Source of the DNA: an uncultured Paracoccaceae bacterium
GTDB taxonomy: Bacteria > Pseudomonadota > Alphaproteobacteria > Rhodobacterales > Rhodobacteraceae
Length of the DNA: 64,000 nucleotides
Direction of reading: 5' to 3'
NCBI GenBank assembly: GCA_938016515.1
Contig: CALILP010000034.1
Location: forward strand, 1 to 64,000
The notes beneath the pieces were generated by a model. It ran no database searches. It had not been told where the DNA came from and saw only the letters and a program-made list of their open reading frames with translations. Position 1 is the stretch's first letter, and every line of letters starts with the position of its first letter. Positions 17,298 through 26,284 of this stretch are shown piece by piece. The translations under genes were made by a program, and so were the position numbers.

Positions 17298-18650
17298 ATG
17301 ACGACAGCTTTGATTATTTTGGGCGCAGGCATGGGAACGCGGATGAATTCCGACCTACCCAAAGTGCTGCACCACATTGCAGGGGCGCCAATGCTTGTCC
17401 ATGCCATGAAGGCGGGGGCGTCGCTTGCGCCAGAAAAGACAGTGATTGTCGCAGGCCATGGTGCCGAAGCCGTGCAGGCCGCCGCACAAAACTGGGATCC
17501 GGACGTTATTGTCGCTTTGCAAGCTGAACAGCTTGGGACAGCACATGCCGTGGACCAAGCCAAAGACGCCCTGCGTGATTTCGAAGGCGATGCGCTGGTC
17601 TTATATGGCGATACTCCTTTCATCCAACCGCAAACCCTGGAGGCAATGGCAACAGCGCGCGCCCATCATGACGTCGTCGTCCTTGGGTTCGAGGCCGCCG
17701 ATCCAGGTCGCTATGGGCGCTTGGTCACGCATGGGGATACGCTTGAAAAGATCGTCGAATTCAAAGACGCCTCCGAGGGTGAACGGGCCATTACCCTGTG
17801 CAACAGCGGTGTCATCATGGCGGATGCAGCGACGTTATTCGATCTGATCGCAGGCGTCGGCAATGACAACGCATCGCAAGAATACTACCTTACGGATATA
17901 ATCGGTATCGCGCGGTCCAAGGGTCTGACAGCGACCGTTGTGCGGTGCGACGAGGCCGAGACCCTTGGCGTGAACTCTCGTGCTGAACTTGCGAGTGCAG
18001 AAGCACAGTTTCAAGCGCGGGCCCGTGCTAACGCTCTGGACGACGGGGTCACTTTGTCGGCCCCCGAAACGGTCACCTTCGCCCATGATACAGTCATCGG
18101 CCGGGATAGTATTGTTGAACCAAACGTCGTCTTCGGACCAGAGGTCACCATCGAATCCGGGGCCACGATCCGGGCGTTCAGCCATCTTGAAGGCTGTCAT
18201 GTCTCTCGGGGGGCGGTTGTCGGGCCTTATGCGCGCCTGCGTCCCGGCACGGAATTAGCCGAACACACCAAGATCGGGAACTTCGTGGAAACCAAAAACG
18301 CACGGATCGCGGAAGGCGCAAAGGTCAACCACCTCAGCTACATCGGCGACGCGACTGTTGGCGAAAAGGCCAACATCGGTGCAGGAACCATTACCTGCAA
18401 CTACGACGGCGTATTCAAACATAAGACCAGCATCGGGGCGAACAGCTTTATCGGGTCCAACACGATGCTTGTGGCCCCGGTCACTGTGGGCACCGGAGCC
18501 ATGACCGGTAGTGGGTCAGTCATTACAGAAGATGTCCCAGACGGCGCATTAGGCCTTGGGCGGACAAGACAGACAAACCGACCCGGTTTTGCATCCAAAC
18601 TTTTTCAAATTCTGCGGGCCAAGAAAGCCCGCCAGACAAAGGGACATTAA
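17298..18650 (+). CDS. glmU: Bifunctional UDP-N-acetylglucosamine pyrophosphorylase / glucosamine-1-phosphate acetyltransferase
   Basis: GlmU makes UDP-GlcNAc for peptidoglycan and lipopolysaccharide by acetylating GlcN-1-P and then uridylylating it. The 450-residue protein starts with the nucleotidyltransferase loop LGAGMGTRMNSDLPKVLH. From about residue 245 it continues as a left-handed beta-helix of hexapeptide repeats containing NFVETKNARIAEGAKVNHLSYIGDA and GAGTITCNYDGVFKHKT, the acetyltransferase active site. It lies 3 nt ahead of glmS, so the two consecutive hexosamine enzymes form one operon. Confidence 0.97.
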   Translation: MTTALIILGAGMGTRMNSDLPKVLHHIAGAPMLVHAMKAGASLAPEKTVIVAGHGAEAVQAAAQNWDPDVIVALQAEQLGTAHAVDQAKDALRDFEGDALVLYGDTPFIQPQTLEAMATARAHHDVVVLGFEAADPGRYGRLVTHGDTLEKIVEFKDASEGERAITLCNSGVIMADAATLFDLIAGVGNDNASQEYYLTDIIGIARSKGLTATVVRCDEAETLGVNSRAELASAEAQFQARARANALDDGVTLSAPETVTFAHDTVIGRDSIVEPNVVFGPEVTIESGATIRAFSHLEGCHVSRGAVVGPYARLRPGTELAEHTKIGNFVETKNARIAEGAKVNHLSYIGDATVGEKANIGAGTITCNYDGVFKHKTSIGANSFIGSNTMLVAPVTVGTGAMTGSGSVITEDVPDGALGLGRTRQTNRPGFASKLFQILRAKKARQTKGH

Positions 18651-18653
18651 ACC

Positions 18654-20477
18654 ATGTGTGGTATTGTCGGCGTTCTCAGCACCCACCAAGCAGCCCCCAT
18701 TCTGATCGATAGCCTGCGGCGGCTGGAATACCGCGGCTATGACAGCGCAGGCATTGCCACGATCCACGATGATCGGCTTGATCGGCGGCGGGCGATGGGC
18801 AAGCTGGTCAACCTGTCCGACTTGCTGGTGCACGAGCCGTTGGCTGGCAAGTCTGGCATCGGCCACACCCGTTGGGCCACCCACGGTGTCCCATCAGTTG
18901 ACAACGCGCATCCCCACCGGGCTGGTGGCGTGGCTGTAGTCCACAACGGGATCATCGAAAACTTTCGTGAATTGCGCGAATTTCTATCCGATCAAGGCAT
19001 CGCCTATTCAACCGATACCGACACAGAAACAGTTGCCCTGCTTGCGCAATACTACCGCGACCAAGGCCTGTCGCCGCGTGACGCAGCAGAGCAAACCATC
19101 GCCCGCCTTGAAGGGGCCTATGCGCTGTGTTTCCTTTTCGACGGTGAAGACGATCTTTTGATCGCGGCGCGCAAAGGTTCTCCACTGGCGATTGGGCATG
19201 GCAATGGCGAGAACTTTGTCGGCTCAGACGCGATTGCTTTGGCCCCGATGACCGACCAAATCACTTACCTTGAAGAAGGCGACTGGGCGATCGTTACACG
19301 GACCTCTGTTGAAATCCGTGACGCAAACAACCACCAAGCAAACCGGGATGTGCAAACCATCGCCATCAACACGGCCGCTGTCGACAAAGGCGGCTACAAA
19401 CACTTTATGGCCAAGGAAATCGCCGAGCAGCCTACCGTGTTACAGGGGGCTCTGTCTCATTACATCAGCGCAGACGCAGACGCGATCACCCTACCCGCAC
19501 CGAACATCGACTTTGCCCAAGTCGAACGCATTACAATGGTTGCCTGCGGGACAGCCTTTTATGCCTGCATGGTCGCAAAATACTGGTTCGAACAAATCGC
19601 GCAAATGCCTGTCGAAATCGATGTCGCCTCTGAGTTCCGCTACCGCGAACCGCCTGTGACACCGGGCACGGTTGCGCTGTTTGTCTCTCAATCCGGCGAA
19701 ACCGCAGACACATTGGCCGCACTGCGCTACATGGCGGGCAAAGCGGACTCTATTGTGTCTGTAGTGAACGTCGAAACATCAAGCATTGCACGCGAAAGCG
19801 ATCTGGCGCTGCCAATCCTTGCAGGTGCGGAAATCGGGGTTGCGTCGACCAAGGCCTTTACCTGCCAGCTGACGACCCTTGCCATCCTCGCGATTGAAGC
19901 GGCCCGCGCGCGTGGCCATCTGACGACAGCGCAGGTCGCCGAAAAGCTTGCGACCTTGCGTGCTATGCCCGGCACTATCAACGCGGCTTTGGGTATTGAA
20001 AGCACCTGCATCGACATCGCGCGCAAACTTGCCGAGGCCCGTGACATCCTGTTTCTTGGGCGTGGCGCTATGTACCCGCTTGCCCATGAAGGTGCGCTGA
20101 AATTAAAGGAAATCAGCTATATTCACGCCGAAGCTTATGCATCCGGCGAGCTTAAGCACGGACCGATCGCACTGGTGGACGAAAACGTACCGATCATCGT
20201 CATGGCCCCGCGCGACAGTTTGTTTGAAAAGACGGTGTCCAACATGCAAGAAGTCATGGCACGCGGCGGCAAAGTCTTGTTGATCACGGACCAACAAGGC
20301 GCGACGGAAGCTGGCACTGGCGTATGGGACACGATCATCATGCCAGAGATTGACCCATTTTTAGCCCCGATCCTATACGCTGTTCCCGCACAATTGTTAG
20401 CCTATCATACAGCCATCGCCAAGGGGACGGACGTGGACCAACCGCGCAACCTTGCGAAATCAGTGACGGTAGAATGA
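18654..20477 (+). CDS. glmS: Glutamine-fructose-6-phosphate aminotransferase (isomerising)
   Basis: GlmS converts fructose-6-phosphate and glutamine into glucosamine-6-phosphate, feeding GlmU through GlmM. The 607-residue protein has Met1-Cys2 (MCGIVGVLS), with the N-terminal nucleophile cysteine of class II amidotransferases, then GHTRWATHG and HNGIIENF. Two SIS domains follow with ACGTAFYA, SQSGETADTLAAL and the C-terminal PRNLAKSVTVE. It directly follows glmU and abuts the next gene, whose ATG begins right after its stop. Confidence 0.97.
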   Translation: MCGIVGVLSTHQAAPILIDSLRRLEYRGYDSAGIATIHDDRLDRRRAMGKLVNLSDLLVHEPLAGKSGIGHTRWATHGVPSVDNAHPHRAGGVAVVHNGIIENFRELREFLSDQGIAYSTDTDTETVALLAQYYRDQGLSPRDAAEQTIARLEGAYALCFLFDGEDDLLIAARKGSPLAIGHGNGENFVGSDAIALAPMTDQITYLEEGDWAIVTRTSVEIRDANNHQANRDVQTIAINTAAVDKGGYKHFMAKEIAEQPTVLQGALSHYISADADAITLPAPNIDFAQVERITMVACGTAFYACMVAKYWFEQIAQMPVEIDVASEFRYREPPVTPGTVALFVSQSGETADTLAALRYMAGKADSIVSVVNVETSSIARESDLALPILAGAEIGVASTKAFTCQLTTLAILAIEAARARGHLTTAQVAEKLATLRAMPGTINAALGIESTCIDIARKLAEARDILFLGRGAMYPLAHEGALKLKEISYIHAEAYASGELKHGPIALVDENVPIIVMAPRDSLFEKTVSNMQEVMARGGKVLLITDQQGATEAGTGVWDTIIMPEIDPFLAPILYAVPAQLLAYHTAIAKGTDVDQPRNLAKSVTVE

Positions 20478-21020
20478 ATGGGCAAGCAATTCGACGCACT
20501 GCAAGACGACCACATCCGTTTTATCGACGAACAACACATGTTCTTCACCGGCAGTGCGGCGCCCACAGGTCGGGTCAATATCTCGCCTAAGGGTATGGAT
20601 TCCTTGCGTGTGCTGTCGCCCAACCGCATCTTGTGGCGCAATCTGACAGGATCTGGCAACGAAACGGACGGACACCTGCGACTGGCCAATCGGATCACGC
20701 TGATGTGGTGCTCGTTCACGACGCGACCCATCATCCTGCGGGCATTCGGGACCGCAACTGTCTCGCATGTTGATGACGCCGCTTGGGGCGATTTGGATGG
20801 TCACTTTCCACCGGCCCTTGGGGCACGTCAGGTCTTTGATGTCTCGGTCGATCTCGTGCAATCATCCTGCGGATATGGTGTTCCCTTCTTCAGCTTCGAA
20901 GGCGACCGCCCGGTGATGGACCAATGGGCGGCAGACAAAGGCGCTGATGGCGTGCGTCAGTACTGGACGGACCGTAACCAGACGACCATCGACGGGTTTC
21001 CAACGGAATTTTCGGAATGA
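20478..21020 (+). CDS. Pyridoxamine 5'-phosphate oxidase-family flavin/cofactor-binding protein
   Basis: This is a 180-residue protein of the PNPOx-like split-barrel superfamily. The opening FDALQDDHIRFIDEQHMFFTGSAAP and RVNISPKGMDSLRVL, followed by WRNLTGSGNET and NRITLMWCSF, are typical of the PPOX-class proteins that bind FMN or F420-like cofactors and have mostly unknown substrates. The ATG starts directly after the glmS stop codon. Its own stop overlaps the next gene by 4 nt, so it is co-translated with an AlkD-like protein. It is not PdxH itself, which is longer and has a different C-terminus. Confidence 0.8.
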   Translation: MGKQFDALQDDHIRFIDEQHMFFTGSAAPTGRVNISPKGMDSLRVLSPNRILWRNLTGSGNETDGHLRLANRITLMWCSFTTRPIILRAFGTATVSHVDDAAWGDLDGHFPPALGARQVFDVSVDLVQSSCGYGVPFFSFEGDRPVMDQWAADKGADGVRQYWTDRNQTTIDGFPTEFSE

Positions 21021-21694
21021 CACCACAGGGTGCCATCGCAGCCCTCGGCGCTGATCCGGCCAAGGCCGCAGAAATGAAGGCCTACCATAAAGTTGACCGG
21101 CTTTATCTTGGCGTCGCAAACCCCGTGATCGATGCACATGTCAAAGACTGGCGTGCAGCACTGATATTGGATGATCGAATCGCCCTTGCGTCTGGTCTTT
21201 GGCAAACGAATGTCCATGAAGGACGCATCGCAGCGGCCAAATTGCTGACACAAGCGCGACTTCGGCCCGACGACACCGCTGCATGGGATCTTATTCAATC
21301 CTGGGTTCCCGACTTCGATGCTTGGGCCATCGCAGATCATGCCAGTATTGCAGGGCAGAAACGGTTGGTCGCAGATCCAGTGCGGCTCGACACAGTCGAA
21401 GGCTGGACGACGTCAGATCATATGTGGACCCGTCGGGCAGCCCTGGTGATGACCCTGCCGTGGACCAAGCAAAACCATCCCAAGCCTGCAGAAGAAGCCG
21501 CAAGAGACCGCATTCTGGGCTGGGCTGCAGCTTATGTCACTGACCACGACTGGTTTATCCAAAAAGCTGTCGGTTGGTGGCTGCGGGACCTTTCAAAGCA
21601 CGACGCACCAAGAGTCCGGGCTTTCTTGACAGCATATGGCGATCAGATCAAGCCATTTGCCCGCAAAGAAGCGGCGCGCAAATTGCCCGCTTAA
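21017..21694 (+). CDS. AlkD-like DNA alkylation repair protein
   Basis: This is a 225-residue all-helical HEAT-like-repeat protein of the AlkC/AlkD DNA glycosylase family, which removes positively charged alkylated bases such as 3- and 7-methyl purines. The family landmarks are an early KVDRLYLGVANPVID segment, a central WTTSDHMWTRRAALVMTLPW and the DWFIQKAVGWWLRDLSKHDAPRVRAFL helix pair ending in RKEAARKL. The start overlaps the PPOX-like gene by 4 nt. It converges on the diguanylate cyclase gene with only 11 nt between stops. Confidence 0.85.
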   Translation: MTPQGAIAALGADPAKAAEMKAYHKVDRLYLGVANPVIDAHVKDWRAALILDDRIALASGLWQTNVHEGRIAAAKLLTQARLRPDDTAAWDLIQSWVPDFDAWAIADHASIAGQKRLVADPVRLDTVEGWTTSDHMWTRRAALVMTLPWTKQNHPKPAEEAARDRILGWAAAYVTDHDWFIQKAVGWWLRDLSKHDAPRVRAFLTAYGDQIKPFARKEAARKLPA

Positions 21695-21705
21695 TGCACT
21701 TGCCG

Positions 21706-22833
21706 CTAGTGCACAGCACCCGCTGACAGCGGCCAATCGTGATGCAGGCCAACTTGGGCGGCAGGCATGGCGGACTGGCTGATACAGTTGCGACCAAGCG
21801 CTTTCGCACGGCGCAGCTCGCGATCCGCATGGGCCAGCATTTCGTCAAAGTCCGCGGGGCCATCTGTCCAATGTGCGCCAACACTGATCGACACTGACAG
21901 GTCTTCACCCTGAAAATGAACCGGTTCTTCACTGATACTGCGGCGAAACCGTTCACCGATGGCGCCAACAGCATCTTCATGCACGTTTGGCATAAACAGC
22001 GTGAATTCATCCCCGCCATGGCGCGAAAAGATCACCCGTTCACGGACGCTGCCTTCGATGCGGGCTGCGATGGCCGCCAAGGCAGCATCGCCAGCGGCAT
22101 GGCCATAGACATCGTTAATATCTTTGAAACGATCAATATCGAAGTAAAACAATGCCCGCCCCTGCACATTGCGATCTGACAACCGGCGCAGCTGGTCAGC
22201 CGCACCCCGGCGATTTAGCAGATTGGTCAGTGGATCGATCGAAGCATAGATGCGCAACTGCTCTGTATCGCGAACATATTGCGCTTCGCGACGCAAAACA
22301 AAGCCAAGGCCAACGGCACCCAAGATATTTGCGACAACCACATTGGGTGCGATTTCAGCCATGACATCGAGTGCGATATCGTACGGCAGCATGAATACAC
22401 TTAGCAGCGAAAGTGAAATCGCAACACCAAAGGCTGCATCTGACACAAGTGTCATCTGCGACATCTTAGGGGCAAGCATGCGCCACCCAATGCCAATACC
22501 AAAGGCGACAAGTAATCCGACGCAGCCAAGTGCCACACCGCCGCCACCTAGATACAGCCTGTAGGCCACACCGATTGCCAAGGTAATCAGCCCTGCGATC
22601 CACCCGACAAACACGACTGACAGTCCGACAAGCAAACCACGCAGATCAAAAATGAGGTCCTCGCCAATGTGGATGGGCGCGGACATCGCAAGAATGATGC
22701 CCAACCCAAAAAGGACACCGAAAGCCACCGAAGCCATCAGCGTGTCGCTGAAGCTGCGCAGGATCATGCTGTACAGAAATGCGAGCCCCATAAGGGTCAT
22801 CACCGGAAAGACCAATGTTTCAAAGCTTAGCAC
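21706..22833 (-). CDS. Membrane-bound diguanylate cyclase (5TMR-like sensor plus GGDEF)
   Basis: This 375-residue protein makes cyclic di-GMP from two GTP. The first 190 residues hold about six hydrophobic segments. The stretch FDLRGLLVGLSVVFVGWIAGLITLAIGVAYRLYLGGGG resembles the 5TMR-LYT sensor domain. After an amphipathic linker comes a GGDEF domain beginning ASIDPLTNLLNRRGA and containing an intact HGGDEFTLF active site near residue 290. No RxxD inhibitory site was seen five residues before it. The start is a GTG at 22833. A near-consensus CtrA box lies about 50 nt upstream. The ligand is unknown. Confidence 0.92.
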   Translation of the reverse strand: MLSFETLVFPVMTLMGLAFLYSMILRSFSDTLMASVAFGVLFGLGIILAMSAPIHIGEDLIFDLRGLLVGLSVVFVGWIAGLITLAIGVAYRLYLGGGGVALGCVGLLVAFGIGIGWRMLAPKMSQMTLVSDAAFGVAISLSLLSVFMLPYDIALDVMAEIAPNVVVANILGAVGLGFVLRREAQYVRDTEQLRIYASIDPLTNLLNRRGAADQLRRLSDRNVQGRALFYFDIDRFKDINDVYGHAAGDAALAAIAARIEGSVRERVIFSRHGGDEFTLFMPNVHEDAVGAIGERFRRSISEEPVHFQGEDLSVSISVGAHWTDGPADFDEMLAHADRELRRAKALGRNCISQSAMPAAQVGLHHDWPLSAGAVH

Positions 22834-22986
22834 GTTATCCTCACCATTTAGCGCCGCTGTGCAGACGGTATTGGCTGAGAGTTAACGATATCTAAATGCG
22901 CGGACGTTCAGGATTAAAAAATCGTTTCCGACATCTGAAAAGCATAGCAGTTCTGCCTGCAATGCTTTCATTTATATGGATAAATC

Positions 22987-23475
22987 CTAGTTGGCGAAAA
23001 CCCGCACATCCGCCAAGGCCGTTAACGGAATATCCAGAAGACGCATCGCAGCAAGGCTCATTTGGCTGCTTCCAGCGCTATCCCCGCCTGAAGGGCGCAG
23101 TTCCAGACTGATTGCTTTGCCGTTGTCGGGATACTCGACCCGCCCTGCTGTCAGGGTGTCGACCAAACCGGTCTTAAGCCAAATGCCCGGATCAGCCGCA
23201 GCACCCAAAGAAATATTCGTCGTGCCCAAGAGCTGCTCGCCCGCGGGTTCGACAACAGCAACAGCCGCCGCCCTGTCTTCGGCAGAGGTTGTATCAAATT
23301 CCTCAACCGTACGGGCCGCCGGCGGTGGTGGTGGTGGTGGCGTCGGGTCCAGTGTTTCAACTGGAACAGCAGCGGCAGCCTCAATGGCCGGACCGGGTGC
23401 ATCAGGGGTCAGTTGCCACGCGGGATCGGAGCAGGCAGCCAAGCTTAGGACGGGAAGAATATAGATCACTTTCAT
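22987..23475 (-). CDS. Roseobacter-type proline-rich lipoprotein
   Basis: This is a 162-residue lipoprotein whose start was moved from 23727 to ATG 23475. That gives MKVIYILPVLSLAACSDPAW, a short signal with lipobox SLAAC (Cys15). The longer ORF has no signal and runs back into the moaA promoter region. A run of prolines (seven in TPPPPPPPAA) forms a linker ahead of a globular part containing LLGTTNISLGAAADPGIWLKTGLV. Similar proteins in roseobacters are sometimes annotated D-galactarate dehydratase, but nothing here resembles that enzyme. The function is unknown. It is divergent from moaA. Confidence 0.75.
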   Translation of the reverse strand: MKVIYILPVLSLAACSDPAWQLTPDAPGPAIEAAAAVPVETLDPTPPPPPPPAARTVEEFDTTSAEDRAAAVAVVEPAGEQLLGTTNISLGAAADPGIWLKTGLVDTLTAGRVEYPDNGKAISLELRPSGGDSAGSSQMSLAAMRLLDIPLTALADVRVFAN

Positions 23476-23561
23476 GTGCGTAACGCTATCTTGCGCGGCC
23501 AGATGGCGCAAGCGGCAAGCATGACCTTGCGCAGCACCTCGCCGCCTACTAGCGTGACTGC

Positions 23562-24566
23562 ATGAATGCTCCATTGATCGACCCATTCGCGCGCGCCATT
23601 TCATATTTGCGGGTTTCTGTAACGGACCGTTGCGACTTCCGTTGTGTCTATTGCATGTCCGAGAACATGACTTTCCTGCCGAAGAAAGACCTTCTGTCAC
23701 TCGAAGAGCTGGATAGGCTTTGTTCATCTTTCATCCGTCTTGGGGTCCGAAAGCTACGGATCACTGGCGGTGAACCCTTGGTCCGGCGCGATATCATGAC
23801 CTTCTTTCGCAGCATGTCTCGGCATCTGGACAGCGCAACGCTGGACGAGCTGACGCTGACTACAAACGGAAGCCAGCTTGAGAAATACGCCTCGGATCTT
23901 GCGGCGGCCGGTGTGAAACGGATCAACGTTTCACTTGATACGCTGGACGAGACAAAATTCGCGGAAATTACCCGCTGGGGCCGCTTGCCTCAGGTATTGC
24001 GCGGCATCGATGCTGCACAAAAGGCGGGCTTGCGGGTCAAGATCAACACAGTGGCCCTCGCGGGTTTTAATGAAGACGAACTGTTCACGCTTACCGATTG
24101 GTGCGCCAGCCGGAACATGGATATTACATTCATCGAGGTTATGCCGATGGGCGACATCGGCAACGAAGACCGGATCACCCAATATTGGTCGCTCAAGAAC
24201 TTGCGCGCGCGCTTGGCGGAACGGTCAAAGCTAACAGACCTGCCAGAAAGTACGGGTGGGCCTGCGCGGTATGTCCGCATCGAAAAAACCGGCCAAAAGA
24301 TCGGTTTCATCACGCCGCTGAGCCATAACTTCTGCGAAAGTTGCAACCGGGTTCGGGTGACCTGTACAGGCGAGATATACACCTGCTTGGGCCAAGAGGG
24401 ACATTCGGATCTGCGTGGGCCACTGCGGGCGTCTGAATCGGACGCGCACCTCGAAGACGCAATCCGGGCAGCAATTGCGCTCAAGCCCAAAGGCCACGAC
24501 TTTGACTATTCGCGCCAGCAGGCCGACGGACAAGTTAGCAGGCATATGTCACACACGGGCGGTTGA
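23562..24566 (+). CDS. moaA: GTP 3',8-cyclase (molybdenum cofactor biosynthesis protein A)
   Basis: MoaA is a radical SAM enzyme that converts GTP to 3',8-cH2GTP, the first step of molybdopterin synthesis. The N-terminal cluster motif is visible as [10 protein letters not shown] (Cys24, Cys28, Cys31). The C-terminal second [4Fe-4S] site lies in [19 protein letters not shown]. The protein ends in the conserved Gly-Gly pair (SHTGG), which is required for activity in this family. It is 334 residues long. No other moa gene is in the window, and it stands alone, divergent from a lipoprotein. Confidence 0.97.
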   Translation: MNAPLIDPFARAISYLRVSVTDRCDFRCVYCMSENMTFLPKKDLLSLEELDRLCSSFIRLGVRKLRITGGEPLVRRDIMTFFRSMSRHLDSATLDELTLTTNGSQLEKYASDLAAAGVKRINVSLDTLDETKFAEITRWGRLPQVLRGIDAAQKAGLRVKINTVALAGFNEDELFTLTDWCASRNMDITFIEVMPMGDIGNEDRITQYWSLKNLRARLAERSKLTDLPESTGGPARYVRIEKTGQKIGFITPLSHNFCESCNRVRVTCTGEIYTCLGQEGHSDLRGPLRASESDAHLEDAIRAAIALKPKGHDFDYSRQQADGQVSRHMSHTGG

Positions 24567-24641
24567 ATGCTAAGCTACTGAGTGCCTACGCGATAGCGTG
24601 ACCAATCAGGGTTTATCCTGGATCAGCAATTTGTCCCGGCG

Positions 24642-24961
24642 ATGGCGATCCACACGAAAGATGACTTGCAGCTATGGCTGGCTAAGCCACCTACCTCGGC
24701 GTCAAAGCCCATGCTAGATGATCGAAACCAACACCGGGTAGCTGGGACAAGATCGTCGTCACCGCCCAAGACATCACAGCACGCGTTGAGTTGCTTGGTC
24801 GAAATGGCGATCAGTTCAGGAATGAGATCACCGAAGGGCCCACTCGCAATCAGGTCCTTTGTCAGGATCCCTCGGGCAACATAGTCGCGCTTTTCAGGCA
24901 AGTTGAGTGCCGCGTCGCACATGGTCGAAAGGATCTAGCCGGCCGTTGGACGCGCAGGTGA
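24642..24961 (+). pseudogene. Decayed VOC/glyoxalase-family gene
   Basis: The reading frame from 24642 gives DLQLWLAKPPTSASKPMLDDR. After a shift near 24735-24743 the frame starting WDKIVVTAQDI runs through NGDQFRNEITEGP and QDPSGNIVALF to a stop at 24961. Together these recreate the second beta-alpha-beta-beta-beta module of a VOC/glyoxalase protein (consensus ...FRNEI..GPGG.Q.L..DPSGN.VELF). The N-terminal module is missing and the join needs a frameshift, so the gene is broken. The 99-residue ORF on the opposite strand is a shadow. It lies between moaA and the M20 hydrolase gene in an otherwise gene-free stretch of 416 nt. Confidence 0.7.
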
Positions 24962-24982
24962 CAGGTCTTGCAAAGTCTGTCT

Positions 24983-26149
24983 TCACGGCCCAATCGGCAA
25001 ACGTTGCTCTACAATCTCAGCCCACCACGAACACCCTGCGGGGATAGCTTCATCGCTGAAATTATACTCGGGATGGTGAACTGACGCGGTGTCACCATTG
25101 CCGACCAGAATGTATGCGCCCGGCCGCTCTTCCAACATATAGGCAAAATCCTCGCCGCCCATCACAAGCGGGGCCACCGCACATGCTCCTGACACGTCCG
25201 CAGCCACTTTGGCGGCGAAATCGGTCTGCTCTTCATGGTTCACCATGCAGGGATATCCGCGATAAAAGCTGATATCGGCATCTGCGCCATATGCGGCGGC
25301 CGTGGTCTGAACCAATGTCGTAAAACGGGCCTCTGCCATGTCACGCATAGCATCAGACATTGTGCGGATTGTCCCTTTGAGATGGACACTTTGGGCGATC
25401 ACGTTGAAGGCCTTGGAGGAGCTTTCAACTGATGTCACAGACACGACGACCTGATCAACAGGATCAGCATTGCGACTGACAATCGACTGCAAAGCCAGGA
25501 CCACATGTGCGGCGACAAGCGTGCTATCCACGGTCTCTTGCGGCTTGGCGGCGTGGCCACCTTTGCCCTGAATGACAACCTCGAACTGATCTGTTGCAGC
25601 AAAGAAAGGACCGGGACGGATAGCAAAGGATCCCAAGGGTTGGCCCGGCCAGTTGTGCATGCCGTAAACCTCATCGATCTTGAATTGATCCATTAAGCCG
25701 TCTTCGCACATTTCACGACCACCACCACCGCCCTCTTCTGCGGGTTGGAAAATCACAACCACCGTTCCGTCAAAATTACGGGTTTCGACCAGGTACTGCG
25801 CAGCCCCTAACAACATGGCTGTGTGGCCATCGTGGCCGCAGGCATGCATGGCCCCGTCCGTCGTGGATTTGTATGGCAGGCCGGTTTCTTCATGGATTGG
25901 CAAAGCATCCATGTCAGCGCGCAACCCGATGACTTTACCAGATGTATTAGTGCGGCCTTTGATCACGCCCACGACGCCAGTTCGCCCCAAACCGGTCACA
26001 ACGTCGTCACAGCCAAAGGCCGTCAGCTTTTCAGCAACAAGGGCAGATGTCCGATAGGTCTCGAACAATATTTCAGGATGCGCATGAATATCTTGGCGCC
26101 ACGCTGTGATGTCCGGCAGCAACTCTGCAAAACGGTTCTTGATGGGCAT
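24983..26149 (-). CDS. M20-family amidohydrolase (N-acyl amino acid / hippurate hydrolase-like)
   Basis: This is a 388-residue metallopeptidase-fold amidohydrolase of the M20D group, which releases amino acids from N-acyl or N-benzoyl conjugates. It has the metal motifs GLRADMDALPIHEETG, HACGHDGHTAMLLGAA and FQPAEEGGGGG, plus the C-terminal GGEDFAYMLEERPGAYILVGNG. The chosen start ATG 26149 (MPIKNRFAELLPDITAW) has GGAG 7 nt upstream. The track start at 26215 adds 22 unrelated residues. The exact substrate cannot be told from sequence. Confidence 0.9.
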   Translation of the reverse strand: MPIKNRFAELLPDITAWRQDIHAHPEILFETYRTSALVAEKLTAFGCDDVVTGLGRTGVVGVIKGRTNTSGKVIGLRADMDALPIHEETGLPYKSTTDGAMHACGHDGHTAMLLGAAQYLVETRNFDGTVVVIFQPAEEGGGGGREMCEDGLMDQFKIDEVYGMHNWPGQPLGSFAIRPGPFFAATDQFEVVIQGKGGHAAKPQETVDSTLVAAHVVLALQSIVSRNADPVDQVVVSVTSVESSSKAFNVIAQSVHLKGTIRTMSDAMRDMAEARFTTLVQTTAAAYGADADISFYRGYPCMVNHEEQTDFAAKVAADVSGACAVAPLVMGGEDFAYMLEERPGAYILVGNGDTASVHHPEYNFSDEAIPAGCSWWAEIVEQRLPIGP

Positions 26150-26242
26150 GGCGAGGCTCCGGTGATGAGACGTTTGGAGCACCCTGCCTGCTCTGATGGA
26201 ACGCGACAAGGCCAACGCGGGAAACCAGACGAGAGAGAAACG

Positions 26243-26282
26243 CTTTTTCCGGAAAAATCGGTCAAACTTTCTAGAAAATTTG
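26243..26282. repeat. Dispersed repeat, palindromes B and A in tandem
   Basis: Read on the minus strand this is CAAATTTTCTAGAAAGTTTG (module A), a 3-5 nt spacer, then a TTTTTCCGGAAAAA core (module B). The same order and spacing occur at 33514-33554 and 52668-52709. It lies just beyond the stop of the DUF3422 gene, between it and the M20 hydrolase gene. Confidence 0.85.
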
Positions 26283-26284
26283 CA

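Noticed and set aside
24623-24922. 99-residue ORF on the minus strand between moaA and the M20 gene
   Set aside because: The plus strand carries the VOC-like remnant in the same place; the minus frame resembles nothing.
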